Assembly (NCBI GenBank): GCA_017303615.1
Contig: JAFLCK010000011.1
Location: 73,050-137,049, forward strand
Source: Obscuribacter phosphatis_A
GTDB taxonomy: Bacteria; Cyanobacteriota; Vampirovibrionia; Obscuribacterales; Obscuribacteraceae
DNA: 64,000 nt
Reading direction: 5' to 3'
Below, one piece after another: positions 35,906 through 45,279 of this stretch. The notes beneath the pieces are model-generated. The model had not been told where the DNA came from. It made no database searches and saw nothing but the letters and a program-made list of their open reading frames with translations. Position numbers and translations under genes: made by a program. Position 1 is the stretch's first letter, and each line of letters starts with the position of its first letter.

Positions 35906-36442
35906 ATGGCTGTCAAGAAGAAAAGCGAAACACCAAGTAAGAAGATAGAAAAAACAGAAAAGTCGCAAAAATGCCGTTATTGGCTGATGAAGTCTGAGCC
36001 GGATGTGTTTTCTATATTTGATTTGGAAAAGGCGAAAAACAAAACCACCCATTGGGACGGTGTGCGCAATTATCAAGCTCGCAATTTTCTTAGAGACGAA
36101 ATCAAGCTTAAAGATAAAGTGCTCTACTATCACAGCAATAGCGAACCCTCAGCCATAGTGGGCGTGGCCGAAGTGGTCAAGGAAGGCTATCCGGATCACA
36201 CAGCCTTTGATGAAAACGACGACCACTATGATCCCAAAAGCAAAAAAGACGAACCTACTTGGTATATGGTCGATATCAAACATGTCGAAACTTTTGCCGA
36301 GCCCCTGCCGCTTTCAATGCTAAAAGAGGTCCCAAGCCTCAAGAATATGGTTCTTTTGCAAAAGGGCAGCAGACTTTCAGTACAGCCTGTGACTGAGGAA
36401 GAATTCGAAGCCATATTGAAGCTGAGCCAAAAGAGAAAATAG
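35906..36442 (+). CDS. EVE-domain protein
   Basis: 178 aa. After a 22-residue Lys-rich leader the EVE domain begins YWLMKSEPDVFSIFDLEKAK, with WDGVRNYQARNFLRDEIKLKD and LYYHSN, as in human THYN1. EVE domains are PUA-like and bind modified bases in DNA or RNA. The stop shares one base with the GTG of the next gene (TAGTG). Stand-alone form of the family; in bacteria EVE genes often sit with defence or restriction genes, but none is seen here. Confidence 0.93.
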   Translation: MAVKKKSETPSKKIEKTEKSQKCRYWLMKSEPDVFSIFDLEKAKNKTTHWDGVRNYQARNFLRDEIKLKDKVLYYHSNSEPSAIVGVAEVVKEGYPDHTAFDENDDHYDPKSKKDEPTWYMVDIKHVETFAEPLPLSMLKEVPSLKNMVLLQKGSRLSVQPVTEEEFEAILKLSQKRK

Positions 36443-37509
36443 TGCCAAAAGAGAAAATAAAAGTTGCCTTGGTGGGTTTCGGCAGTGGCGGAGCGATTTA
36501 TCATGCCCCCTTGCTTGCCTCTTTAGATAGCTACGCCCTCACTGCCATAGTCACCTCAAATGCAGATAGAAAAGCATTGGCGGCTAGTCTATATCCCGAG
36601 AGCGAGATTTTTGCCAATCTTGATAGCCTTTTGCAAGCTTTGCCGCGACTGGGCATAGACTTAGCCGTTATTTCAACTGTTAACAGCGCCCACGCTGAAA
36701 ACGCCATACGTTGTCTGCAAGCCGGTCTGCATGTGGTGGTCGACAAGCCTTTTGCCCTAAGCCGCAGACAAGCCGACTCGGTTATAGACATAGCAAAGTC
36801 AAACGAACTAGTCGTCTTGCCTTACCATAATCGCCGCTATGACAGCGATTTTCTCACAGTAAAGAAGTTGCTTAGAGAAGATAGAGAAATGCTAGGCAAG
36901 ATAAAATCGATCACTTCTAGAATAGAAAGATATCGAGAGAAGCCAAAGCCTGGTGGCTGGCGCGAAACCACCAAACAGCAAGAGGGCGGCGGCACGCTCT
37001 ATGACCTGGGCAGTCACCTAATCGATCAAGCTGTCGCCTTGTTTGGCGCACCACAGACGGTGAGGGCCTCGGTCAAGCAAATTAGAGGTCTTGGTACCGA
37101 TGACGATGTCAGTCTCACCCTGGTCTATGAAGGGCTTGACTATAACATCAAAGCTTCCATGGTCTGCCCAAACCCGGGACCCCGCTTCGAAATCATTGGA
37201 GATGCCTTGTATATCAAAGAGAAGGGTTGCCCCCAAGAGGACATGTTGAGAGCCGGTATGGACCCCAATCACACCCGCTATGGTCTAGAAAAGCCTGAGG
37301 ATTGGGGCTATATAAGACCTGCAGAGGGGTCTAAAGTAGAAGCGCGAGAGCCCTATGAGACAGTAGCAGCAGGTAACTGGCAAAACTATTACAAGCAATT
37401 GGCAGAACATCTGGAAGCCCCGAAAAGCGCACCACCACCAGTACCAGTAGAGGATGCTCTTATTGGTCTTTCCATCATCGAGGAGGCTTTGCAGCATGGA
37501 CAAAACTAA
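36442..37509 (+). CDS. Gfo/Idh/MocA-family oxidoreductase
   Basis: 355 aa from GTG 36442 (MPKEKIKVALVGFGSGG). Rossmann motif GFGSGG, the DKPFALS motif corresponding to EKP, and LYDLGSHLIDQAVALFG with the catalytic-type His in the C-terminal domain. Members oxidise or reduce sugars or inositols with NAD(P). Resembles the YdgJ/YhhX branch. One-base overlap with the EVE gene and a 14-nt overlap with the caspase gene suggest an operon of three. Confidence 0.92.
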   Translation: MPKEKIKVALVGFGSGGAIYHAPLLASLDSYALTAIVTSNADRKALAASLYPESEIFANLDSLLQALPRLGIDLAVISTVNSAHAENAIRCLQAGLHVVVDKPFALSRRQADSVIDIAKSNELVVLPYHNRRYDSDFLTVKKLLREDREMLGKIKSITSRIERYREKPKPGGWRETTKQQEGGGTLYDLGSHLIDQAVALFGAPQTVRASVKQIRGLGTDDDVSLTLVYEGLDYNIKASMVCPNPGPRFEIIGDALYIKEKGCPQEDMLRAGMDPNHTRYGLEKPEDWGYIRPAEGSKVEAREPYETVAAGNWQNYYKQLAEHLEAPKSAPPPVPVEDALIGLSIIEEALQHGQN

Positions 37510-40000
37510 AACTAGACCTAGACTGGTTTTATTTTCCACACTCTTGCTCCTTCTCAGTAGTACCAACTCGGCGATATGGGCGGCTGAACCGCTCTTTTCC
37601 ACCTTTCTTGAATCGGGACAGAAAGAAATCAAAGCCTGCCATTACGACCAAGCCGAAAAGCAGCTGGAGATGGCTCTTGCCAATAGCGAACATTTAGGAG
37701 AGACGGCAGAAGGGCGCATGAAGCTCTATTGCGAACTGGGTGCCGCTTATTGTTATACAGGTAAATTCGAAAAATCGAGAGAATACCTAGAAAAAGTAGT
37801 GCTATATAGAAAGTCAAAAGTGGTGCCGGGTAAGAAGCAAACCTTGGAAGCACAACTGGCGCTATATGAGCCTGTCTGCATGCTCGGTACGGTCTATCGC
37901 AATATGGACCGCTTTGCCGACTCGGAAAGACTCTACAAAGAATCGCTCAACGTTTTTCAGGGTAATAACAGTCTCAATTTGCTTTGCCAAGCAACAGTAC
38001 TCTATGCCCTGGGTACGCTTTATTTAGAGATGCAAAAGCCCAAAGAAGCAGAGACGATACTAAAGGCGGCCTTGAGCACAAGAGAGAAAACGGCACAGAA
38101 AAAGTATCTGTCTGAAAACGGTATTTATGATGCTTTGGGACGCTCATATTATTTGCAAGACCGCCTAAGCGAAGCGGAAGAGACCCTGAAAAAGGCTCTC
38201 GAATTTGCCAGGGAGGAAAAGAGTGCCACTTCGGAAGCCTATACAGAAGCCAACTTATCTTTAGTGTATGGCGCCCTTGGCAAATATGAAGAAGCGCGCA
38301 AGCTCTTAAAAGAGAGCCTCGAAACGATAAGCAAATCACACGGCGAAGGCAGCAACCAAATGGCCACTTGCTATAGCACCTTGGCTAAAGTAGCCATCGA
38401 GCAAGACCAATACGATGAAGCAGAAGAACTCTTGTCTAAAGCTTTGCAGACTCACCGCAAATTATTAGGCGAGGACCATACATTTACAGCCCGAGACCTG
38501 ATGCGGCTTTCGACCTTGATGAAGAATCAGGGTCGCTATGGCGAAGCTGAAGACTACGCACAAAAATCGCTCTCAATTTATGAAAAGCTTTTGGGTAACG
38601 ATAATGAAGGAACAAACCAGGCCAGGCGAGATCTTGCCCAAATAATTGCAGAAAGCGGCACAAAACAGCCAGAAAAGCTCAATCAAGCCATCGAGCTTTT
38701 GTCTAAAGCAGCATCAAGCGGCAGTCTCGTCGATAAGGCTTTAAATGACCTTACTCTTGGCGAAGTACAAATAAGAAAAGGTGAAAAGAAAGAAGCCGAA
38801 CAGTCAATCAAGAATGCCGTCGCCATGCTCGATGGCAGCGGCGATGAGACCAGATTACCGCTCTATAAATGTACGACGGCTCTGGCAGACTTTTATCTAA
38901 GCCAAGGGCGGGAGCAAGATGCCGAGCTCTATGCCGACAAGGCGCTCAAGTTAAAGCGTCAGATGCTGGCTAGCGATGCTTCAGACCAAGCCCGACTGGT
39001 GGTCGACCTGCGCAAGGCAGCCGACATCAAGATGCGCTTGGGAAAAAGTAATGAGTATCAGAATCTAAGTGCTGAAATCAAAAGCATCGTTGAAGCCAGT
39101 CCTCAGATGAAAGATGCAGTCAGTATACGTAAATTTGAAAGGCAAGAAAATTCACAGTCAGTCAAGCAAAGACCGGTAAAGAACAAATGGGCTCTGGTAA
39201 TCGGCATAAGCAACTTCAAAGAGTCTGATATAAACTTGCGCTTTGCGGCCAAGGACGCCATAGACTTTTCCAACTATCTAGTTAATGACGCCGGATTTAG
39301 CCCCACCAATGTCAAACTATTGACCGACAAGAATGCCACCAGAGACAATATCATAAAGGAACTCGGTGATGGTTTCTTGGGACGCAAAGCCGGCTTGGAC
39401 GACTTAGTTGTTATCTACGTATCAAGCCATGGCAGCACCAGTATGGAGAACGCCGACGGCGTCAACTTCTTAGTCGCCCATGACACAAACCCTCAGGCTT
39501 TGCTCTCTACCGGCATACCAATGCAATGGCTTTCGCAAATTATCAAAGAGCAAGTACACAGCGACCGAGTTATATTGATAATGGACGTCTGTCACAGCGG
39601 CGCTGCCTCAAGTGGCGCCAAAGGACTGAGCCGCGAAAAATTCAACACCGACAAAATAGCCGTAGGAGCCGGACAGGCAATTATCTGCTCGAGCGCGCCG
39701 GAGCAAGTTTCTTGGGAATCTAAGAACTATCAAAACAGCGTCTTCACCAGAAAACTAATTGATGCCCTGAAGAGACCGGGTAGCAATCTAGATACTGCCT
39801 ACGACTATCTTAAAGAGCAAGTCTATGCTGAAGTTATGCAAGACAGACACAAAGTACAGACCCCTCTCTATTTCAGCCGCGCCTGGCAGGGTCCACCGCC
39901 TGTTTTGGCAGTGCCGGTAAACGCTGGGGCTGGGACCGCAAACCCATCTAATAATCAAAAGCCCGGTATTAAAAAAGCCGGTAGTGCAAAAAAACGCTAA
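37496..40000 (+). CDS. Exported TPR protein with C-terminal caspase-like (peptidase C14) domain
   Basis: 834 aa from ATG 37496, with GAGGAGG about 10 nt upstream. Signal peptide (about 8-28, IWAAE). Ten or so TPRs (about 35-530), then the caspase-fold domain from about 560 (KWALVIGISNF). The catalytic dyad is intact: H645 in VSSHGS and C699 in MDVCHSG. A Gly/Ala/Pro/Lys tail ends the protein. Caspase-like proteases of bacteria (orthocaspases) normally cleave after Arg/Lys; here the protein is predicted to leave the cytoplasm. It overlaps the oxidoreductase gene and faces a Ser/Thr kinase-TPR gene tail to tail. Confidence 0.9.
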   Translation: MDKTKTRPRLVLFSTLLLLLSSTNSAIWAAEPLFSTFLESGQKEIKACHYDQAEKQLEMALANSEHLGETAEGRMKLYCELGAAYCYTGKFEKSREYLEKVVLYRKSKVVPGKKQTLEAQLALYEPVCMLGTVYRNMDRFADSERLYKESLNVFQGNNSLNLLCQATVLYALGTLYLEMQKPKEAETILKAALSTREKTAQKKYLSENGIYDALGRSYYLQDRLSEAEETLKKALEFAREEKSATSEAYTEANLSLVYGALGKYEEARKLLKESLETISKSHGEGSNQMATCYSTLAKVAIEQDQYDEAEELLSKALQTHRKLLGEDHTFTARDLMRLSTLMKNQGRYGEAEDYAQKSLSIYEKLLGNDNEGTNQARRDLAQIIAESGTKQPEKLNQAIELLSKAASSGSLVDKALNDLTLGEVQIRKGEKKEAEQSIKNAVAMLDGSGDETRLPLYKCTTALADFYLSQGREQDAELYADKALKLKRQMLASDASDQARLVVDLRKAADIKMRLGKSNEYQNLSAEIKSIVEASPQMKDAVSIRKFERQENSQSVKQRPVKNKWALVIGISNFKESDINLRFAAKDAIDFSNYLVNDAGFSPTNVKLLTDKNATRDNIIKELGDGFLGRKAGLDDLVVIYVSSHGSTSMENADGVNFLVAHDTNPQALLSTGIPMQWLSQIIKEQVHSDRVILIMDVCHSGAASSGAKGLSREKFNTDKIAVGAGQAIICSSAPEQVSWESKNYQNSVFTRKLIDALKRPGSNLDTAYDYLKEQVYAEVMQDRHKVQTPLYFSRAWQGPPPVLAVPVNAGAGTANPSNNQKPGIKKAGSAKKR

Positions 40001-40025
40001 ACAAAAGACAAGTTAGAAATATAGC

Positions 40026-42230
40026 TTAGCGAGAGCCGCTGAGCATCTCGCCGTAACGGGCTTGCAAGGCAGCATAGCGCGGATCGGTTTTATCAAAAAT
40101 GGTACGCCCAATTTCAAGCCCTTCTTTATAGCAGGCCAGAGCTTCTTTACGTCTACCGGTGGCAGAATATAAAGTACCCAAGCACTGCAAACTATCAGTG
40201 ACCAAGGGCGCGGCAGCCTGCCCGGCATGGCGTCTAGACTCGAGAGCTTGTTTGTAGAGTTTCTCTGCCATCGGATAATCACCCGAAAGTTGGAAAGCCT
40301 GCCCCAAGTTATTGCGAGCCTGCGCAGCCGCTAGACTGTTCTCGCCGTCTTTATCAATTGTGATTTGCAAGGCTTCTTTCAATTCTTCTAGAGCATCCTG
40401 CAACTTACCTCTGCGCAGATTGAGGTCGGCTAAGCCCGATAGAGAGTCGGCAATGAGAAGGTCTCCCGCTTTAAGCTTGTTGGTTCTTATGTCGTAAGCT
40501 TCCTTCAAAGGACCTTCAGCCGAGGCAAAGTCTTTAAGAGCGGCCCGCGCTCTACCAAGCGGTACTGCCACCATGGCTAATTCCAGTGAGCCTGGATTGA
40601 CAGCCTTGATGCGATCGTAAGCCCTCTCTAAATTGGCTTCGGCATCATCATAATCACCCTGGGCGTATTGTATTTGTCCCAGCAAATATCGACTTCTGTA
40701 GGCATTGAATATTTTGTGCTCGTCTTCAAACTTGATAGCTTGCCTTACTGTTTTCTTGGCCTGGCCATAACTACCTACTTCATACTCGCGCCTGGCTTTG
40801 CTTAGTATGGTATCGAGGTCTCGGAAAGTTTGATCGCCGACTAAGGCTCTATAAGCCCAAAGACCAAGCAATAAGACAATCAGAGCAAGCGGCAAAGCCA
40901 GCAAAAGTCGAGTCTTGCCCTTTAGGTCTAGGGCCCGCCTAATTGCTGTCTGCGACTGGGGACGAGCCGCGCTTGAGGAACTTGCCCCCGAGGGCAATGC
41001 CGATTCAGCCGTAGTCACCTCTTGCGCCTTATCAGAAATCCCTGCGCCCAAGGCTTGAGCAGTCGCGGCACCAGACTGCAGTTCTTCTTTCGGCTTATCC
41101 GACCTATCTTGAATCGCTTCGGCTTTGCCGGTATTGTCGACACCTCCAGCGACGGGATTGTCGCTGGCTGTCTCAGCCTGGGAGGCCGCCGTGGCACCGC
41201 TGATAGTGCTTTCTATTTTGAGAGCCGGAATGTCCACCCTTGAAAAAGTTCCGGTATAGCTATCCGGTTCGAGGATGTCCATTGCCGCTTTAAACTCGAG
41301 CATAGTTTGAAAACGGTCTTCGGGATTTTTAGCCATAGCCTTAAAGACCAGGGCTTCCAATTCGGGAGAAAGCTCGAGATCGGGGGCGACAAATTTGAAA
41401 GGTCTAGGCATTTCATTGACATGCTTATAGAGACATTCGATTAGGTCGCCGCCGGTTATGGGCAGTTCACCAGTCAGGGTCTGGTACATGACGCAGCCTA
41501 GGGCATAAATATCGGCGCGACCGTCCACCTCTTGGGCGCGACACTGCTCGGGGCTCATATAATGCGGCGTACCAAAGACTTCACCGGTACGAGTCAGGTT
41601 ATCGATTGAACTTTCAGATGGGTTCAGCTGTTTAGCAATACCAAAGTCAAGTATCTTGACGAAATTATCGTCTTCATCAAGACGCACAAGCATAATATTG
41701 CTCGGCTTCAGGTCGCGGTGCACGACGCCCTTATCGTGAGCATGACCAAGACCGGTACAGACCTGTTTAAAAATATGCAGACTGCGCTTTACAGGAAGAG
41801 TCTTTTCATCTTTAAGAATGTGAAGCAGTTCACGCCCTTGCAGATAGTCCATCACCAAATAAGGGCTGCCAGCCTCGGTCACCCCGAAGTCATATACGGT
41901 CAATATATTGGGATGATTCAAGGAAGAAGCCAGCTCAGCTTCCTTCTGAAAGCGCTTCAGAGCCGCCTTGCCCGAAACAAGCTGGGGGTGCATCATCTTC
42001 ACCGCCACTTGGCGCTTCATAAGCTGATGTTTGGCTAAATAGACCCGACCCATAGCCCCGTCGCCGATGACATCGAGAATCTCATAGCGCCCGCCCAAAA
42101 CAGTGCCCACAAGAGAGCCGCTATCAAGAGGCGTTAGGACCGTCCCGTCCTCCGGACAAGCCGCTATATCCGACTCGTATTCACGATTACAAGTCAGGCA
42201 GACTTTTTTCTGTACACTGGAAGAAGACAT
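40026..42230 (-). CDS. Membrane Ser/Thr protein kinase with N-terminal zinc ribbon and external TPRs
   Basis: 734 aa. Zinc ribbon (C11, C14, then C25; CLTCNREYESDIAACPEDG), Hanks kinase domain (about 49-310) with GDGAMGRVY loop, K78, E97, HRDLKPSN (catalytic D173) and DFG (D195): all residues for activity are present. Pro/Ala/Ser linker, a single TM helix (about 436-458), then TPRs to the end. It would phosphorylate cytoplasmic targets in response to something bound by the TPRs outside. The ATG is preceded directly by CCAGG, so translation may be weak. Convergent with the caspase-TPR gene (25 nt), divergent from DUF2252. Confidence 0.92.
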   Translation of the reverse strand: MSSSSVQKKVCLTCNREYESDIAACPEDGTVLTPLDSGSLVGTVLGGRYEILDVIGDGAMGRVYLAKHQLMKRQVAVKMMHPQLVSGKAALKRFQKEAELASSLNHPNILTVYDFGVTEAGSPYLVMDYLQGRELLHILKDEKTLPVKRSLHIFKQVCTGLGHAHDKGVVHRDLKPSNIMLVRLDEDDNFVKILDFGIAKQLNPSESSIDNLTRTGEVFGTPHYMSPEQCRAQEVDGRADIYALGCVMYQTLTGELPITGGDLIECLYKHVNEMPRPFKFVAPDLELSPELEALVFKAMAKNPEDRFQTMLEFKAAMDILEPDSYTGTFSRVDIPALKIESTISGATAASQAETASDNPVAGGVDNTGKAEAIQDRSDKPKEELQSGAATAQALGAGISDKAQEVTTAESALPSGASSSSAARPQSQTAIRRALDLKGKTRLLLALPLALIVLLLGLWAYRALVGDQTFRDLDTILSKARREYEVGSYGQAKKTVRQAIKFEDEHKIFNAYRSRYLLGQIQYAQGDYDDAEANLERAYDRIKAVNPGSLELAMVAVPLGRARAALKDFASAEGPLKEAYDIRTNKLKAGDLLIADSLSGLADLNLRRGKLQDALEELKEALQITIDKDGENSLAAAQARNNLGQAFQLSGDYPMAEKLYKQALESRRHAGQAAAPLVTDSLQCLGTLYSATGRRKEALACYKEGLEIGRTIFDKTDPRYAALQARYGEMLSGSR

Positions 42231-42336
42231 CCTGGTTTTTGGTTTTTGCCGGTCAGGGGTAATAAAGGCTCAAGACTGGGAAGATTTTTATTGTAGCTTA
42301 CCGGTAGAAAGCGCGGTTATTGGAAAGGGGCAATTT

Positions 42337-43749
42337 GTGGACGGGGAAGAGAAAAAAGGCGCCAGTCTTGCATCTTTGCATGACAATACAATTTCACCTA
42401 GAGATGACCGCCGCGACCGCGGACGAATCTTGCATGAGGCGATTCCGCACGCATCCCATGCTAAATGGGCAAAGCCTGAGAACCGACCAGACCCGGTAGA
42501 CATAATCGAAAAGACCCACGAGGGACGCATCCAAGAACTGGCGCCTTTGCGCTGGGGGAGGATGCTCATCTCGCCCTTTACCTTTTATAGGGGCACAGCA
42601 GCGATTATGGCCTATGACCTCTCGCATACACCGACCACCGGGGTGCGAGTACAGGCCTGTGGTGACTGCCATATGCTCAATTTTGGCGCTTTCGCCACGC
42701 CAGAGAGAAATATCATCTTTGACCTGAACGACTTTGATGAAACCCTACCGGCCCCCTGGGAATGGGATATAAAACGTCTAGCAGTAAGCTTTGTTCTAGC
42801 TGTGCGCGATAACGGATTGAAGGACAAATATGCCCAGAGTGCAGCAGAGGCGGTGGCACGCGCTTATCGCAGGAAAATGCTCGAGTATTCCAAGAAAAGC
42901 ATCCTCGATATATGGTATGACCGCATCGACTGGGAGGCAGTGATCGAAAAAACATCAGATCCTGAATTGCAGAAAAAGATCAAGGCCAAAACCGAAAAAG
43001 CGATCAAAAGAACTATCCAAGGACATTATTTCCCCAAGATGTCTGAACTGCATGACGGACGTTATATCTTCAAAGATAATCCGCCCGCCCTCTATCACCT
43101 CAAGGGTGAAGAGTCGGAAAAATTCAGACAGGATACGCTGGATGCCTTTGCCATCTATAGACAAAGTCTGCAAGATGATAAGCAGCGCTTGTTTGACCGT
43201 TATAAACTCTCTGACGTAGCCATCAAAGTAGTTGGTGTCGGTTCGGTCGGCACCTGCTGCGCTGTCGCTTTGATGCTGGCGCCCGATACCGAACCTTTGA
43301 TCTTGCAGTTAAAAGAAGCACGCGCCTCTGTTCTAGAGCCATATTGCGGCAAGAGCGAGTTTGAAAATCATGGACAGCGAGTAGTGGCCGGTCAAAGGAT
43401 TATTCAATCGGCAAGCGATATCTTCCTTGGTTGGACCAAGTTTGGAGACGGCAGACATTTCTATCTGAGACAGCTCAGAGACGGTAAGGTGAAACTTGAA
43501 CCTGACCTCTGGGATGGCCCCCGCATGATCGAAATCGCCGAAATCATGGGAACAGTGCTGGCAAGGGCCCATGCCCGGTCGGGAGACGCTGCCGTAATCA
43601 GTGGCTATCTCTCGGAAGAAGGTACCTTCGATGAAGCAGTAGGCAGTTTCGCCGTTTCTTACGCCAATCAGGCAGAAGAAGACTATGAACTCTTTGCCAG
43701 AGCCTGCAAGTCGGGACGACTGCCGGTGGCCGAAGACCTGGGGCTCTAG
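42337..43749 (+). CDS. DUF2252 protein
   Basis: 470 aa from GTG 42337, preceded by AAAGGGG 7 nt upstream. The open frame extends back to 42103 and into the kinase gene but that part is not coding. DUF2252 landmarks: FYRGTAAIMAYDL, CGDCHMLNFGAF, IFDLNDFDETLPAPWEWD and VGVGSVGT, with ARAHARSGD near the C-terminus. The family has an aminoglycoside-phosphotransferase/kinase-like fold; function unknown. Divergent from the Ser/Thr kinase with 106 nt between starts. Confidence 0.88.
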   Translation: MDGEEKKGASLASLHDNTISPRDDRRDRGRILHEAIPHASHAKWAKPENRPDPVDIIEKTHEGRIQELAPLRWGRMLISPFTFYRGTAAIMAYDLSHTPTTGVRVQACGDCHMLNFGAFATPERNIIFDLNDFDETLPAPWEWDIKRLAVSFVLAVRDNGLKDKYAQSAAEAVARAYRRKMLEYSKKSILDIWYDRIDWEAVIEKTSDPELQKKIKAKTEKAIKRTIQGHYFPKMSELHDGRYIFKDNPPALYHLKGEESEKFRQDTLDAFAIYRQSLQDDKQRLFDRYKLSDVAIKVVGVGSVGTCCAVALMLAPDTEPLILQLKEARASVLEPYCGKSEFENHGQRVVAGQRIIQSASDIFLGWTKFGDGRHFYLRQLRDGKVKLEPDLWDGPRMIEIAEIMGTVLARAHARSGDAAVISGYLSEEGTFDEAVGSFAVSYANQAEEDYELFARACKSGRLPVAEDLGL

Positions 43750-43979
43750 TCTAATCTTAAAAGAGGTAACAAATAATCTCTTCCAGCCTACCGCTGCTTA
43801 AACGAGCCGCATAAACATGGAAGAATTAGGCTTCTCAGGCCATGCTTTGCTTTACTAAGAAAACGTCTTTAGACTGCCGCTTCTGACCGGCTCTTCGCAA
43901 TACTGGTTCTTCTCAAAACAGATTATCCTAGTAAAACGCCCGACAACGCCCCTATCTCTTCCTCGCTCACGGCAGCCCT
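43750..43979. other. Intergenic region upstream of MFS operon
   Basis: About 230 nt without a coding frame. I see no hairpin terminator and no clear -35/-10 pair; the promoter of the MFS-ABC-F-glutaminase operon should lie here. Confidence 0.3.
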
Positions 43980-45251
43980 GTGCAAACTTTGACACCCCAA
44001 ACCAATACCCCGGACAGAAAAGATGAAGGTCTAAAGACCGGGCTAGCGGCCTGCGCCGGCTTTCTTACTTTTGTGGCGGGCTTGAACGGTGGTTGGCTTG
44101 GTCCACTCATACCTTCAATAGCTAAGTTTCAAAATCTACCTCTTTCCCAGGTCGGCTATCTAGTCAGTTTTCTCTGCGCAGGCTGTTTCATTTCGCAGCT
44201 GAGCGGACCGAAAATATTGAGCCTCTTGGGCGGACAAAAAGCTCTCGTCATAGGCAGCCTGCTTCTGGCTGCGGGAATGGTCTTTCTTGGTCTGGCAAAA
44301 GGGCTGCCGGCCATTCTCATTTCGTCTCTTTTGGTGGGCTTGGGCACCGGACTGAACAGCATTGCCGGGCATGTGGCGATTCTCAGATACTTCAAAGAGC
44401 ACGCCGCTTCCGCCCTCAGCAAACTCAATATTTATTACGGCATCGGTGCCTTGCTTGCACCACAGATAGTGCAATTGAGTGGAGCCGACAGAGGCGGTAA
44501 TTATCTTTTCGTTTTTCTAGTTTCAGCAATTCTGGCTGCCCTCACTTCAATCAAACTGAAGAAACTAAACGGTCTTTCAGATGAGAGCCCAGATGAAGAA
44601 AGCGAAGCAGACAAGACCTTGCCTTTACCAGTAACTTTGACCGAAAGTCGCGTCGTGACCCTACCTTTGGTATTGGTTTGTTTGGTAGTCTTCCTTTATG
44701 TGGGCACCGAAACAGCTACCGCCACCTGGCTCTTTACCTATATGCAAGACAATCAAAGGCTGGCAGCCCAGGCTTGTTCTCTTGCTGTTACTTGCCTTTT
44801 TGTCGGTCTCACCAGCGGTCGACTTTTGTCTATTAAAGCATCCAAAATTTTCAAGAACGAGCAAGTGACGCTGACAGCGCTGAGCATAATGTTCAGCGCC
44901 TTCCTCGTGCTCAATCTTATACAACCAAACCTGCCGGTCAATATTGAACTTGTTTGCCTCTTTACCTCATTTATGATCGGCTTTGGTTTTGGACCTATTT
45001 TTCCGCAAATCATTGCCCAGACTGCTGCCCTTGTGAACAATCGACCGCCGTTGGTCTCAAAATATACTTCTTATGCCATCAGTTCTGGTGCCGTGGGCGG
45101 TATCATAATGCCTGGTTTGGCTGGACAAATAATGGCTCATAGCTCGATCGGCTTGACCATGCAGGCAATCACCGCCCTGTCGGCCACATTGACTATCGCT
45201 TATCTCATCTTTCTTTCTAATAACAAGAAATACCAGAAAGTAGAGTTATAA
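43980..45251 (+). CDS. Major facilitator superfamily transporter
   Basis: 423 aa from GTG 43980. Twelve hydrophobic segments, with a central charged loop (DESPDEESEAD, about 200) between the halves. The N-half GGWLGPLIPSIAKF and GGQKALVIGSLLLAAGM motifs fit MFS. Related to FucP/sugar-type carriers; substrate unclear. The ribosome-binding site is weak, and the 230 nt upstream hold no other gene. It is 28 nt before the YbiT-type ABC-F gene and likely heads that operon. Confidence 0.85.
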   Translation: MQTLTPQTNTPDRKDEGLKTGLAACAGFLTFVAGLNGGWLGPLIPSIAKFQNLPLSQVGYLVSFLCAGCFISQLSGPKILSLLGGQKALVIGSLLLAAGMVFLGLAKGLPAILISSLLVGLGTGLNSIAGHVAILRYFKEHAASALSKLNIYYGIGALLAPQIVQLSGADRGGNYLFVFLVSAILAALTSIKLKKLNGLSDESPDEESEADKTLPLPVTLTESRVVTLPLVLVCLVVFLYVGTETATATWLFTYMQDNQRLAAQACSLAVTCLFVGLTSGRLLSIKASKIFKNEQVTLTALSIMFSAFLVLNLIQPNLPVNIELVCLFTSFMIGFGFGPIFPQIIAQTAALVNNRPPLVSKYTSYAISSGAVGGIIMPGLAGQIMAHSSIGLTMQAITALSATLTIAYLIFLSNNKKYQKVEL

Positions 45252-45279
45252 TCCAGATTCTTTCTCTGGTATCAATATC

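Noticed and set aside
42103..42336. N-terminal extension of the DUF2252 frame into the kinase gene
   Set aside because: It overlaps the start of the Ser/Thr kinase on the other strand, shows no DUF2252 similarity, and GTG 42337 has AAAGGGG at 7 nt.
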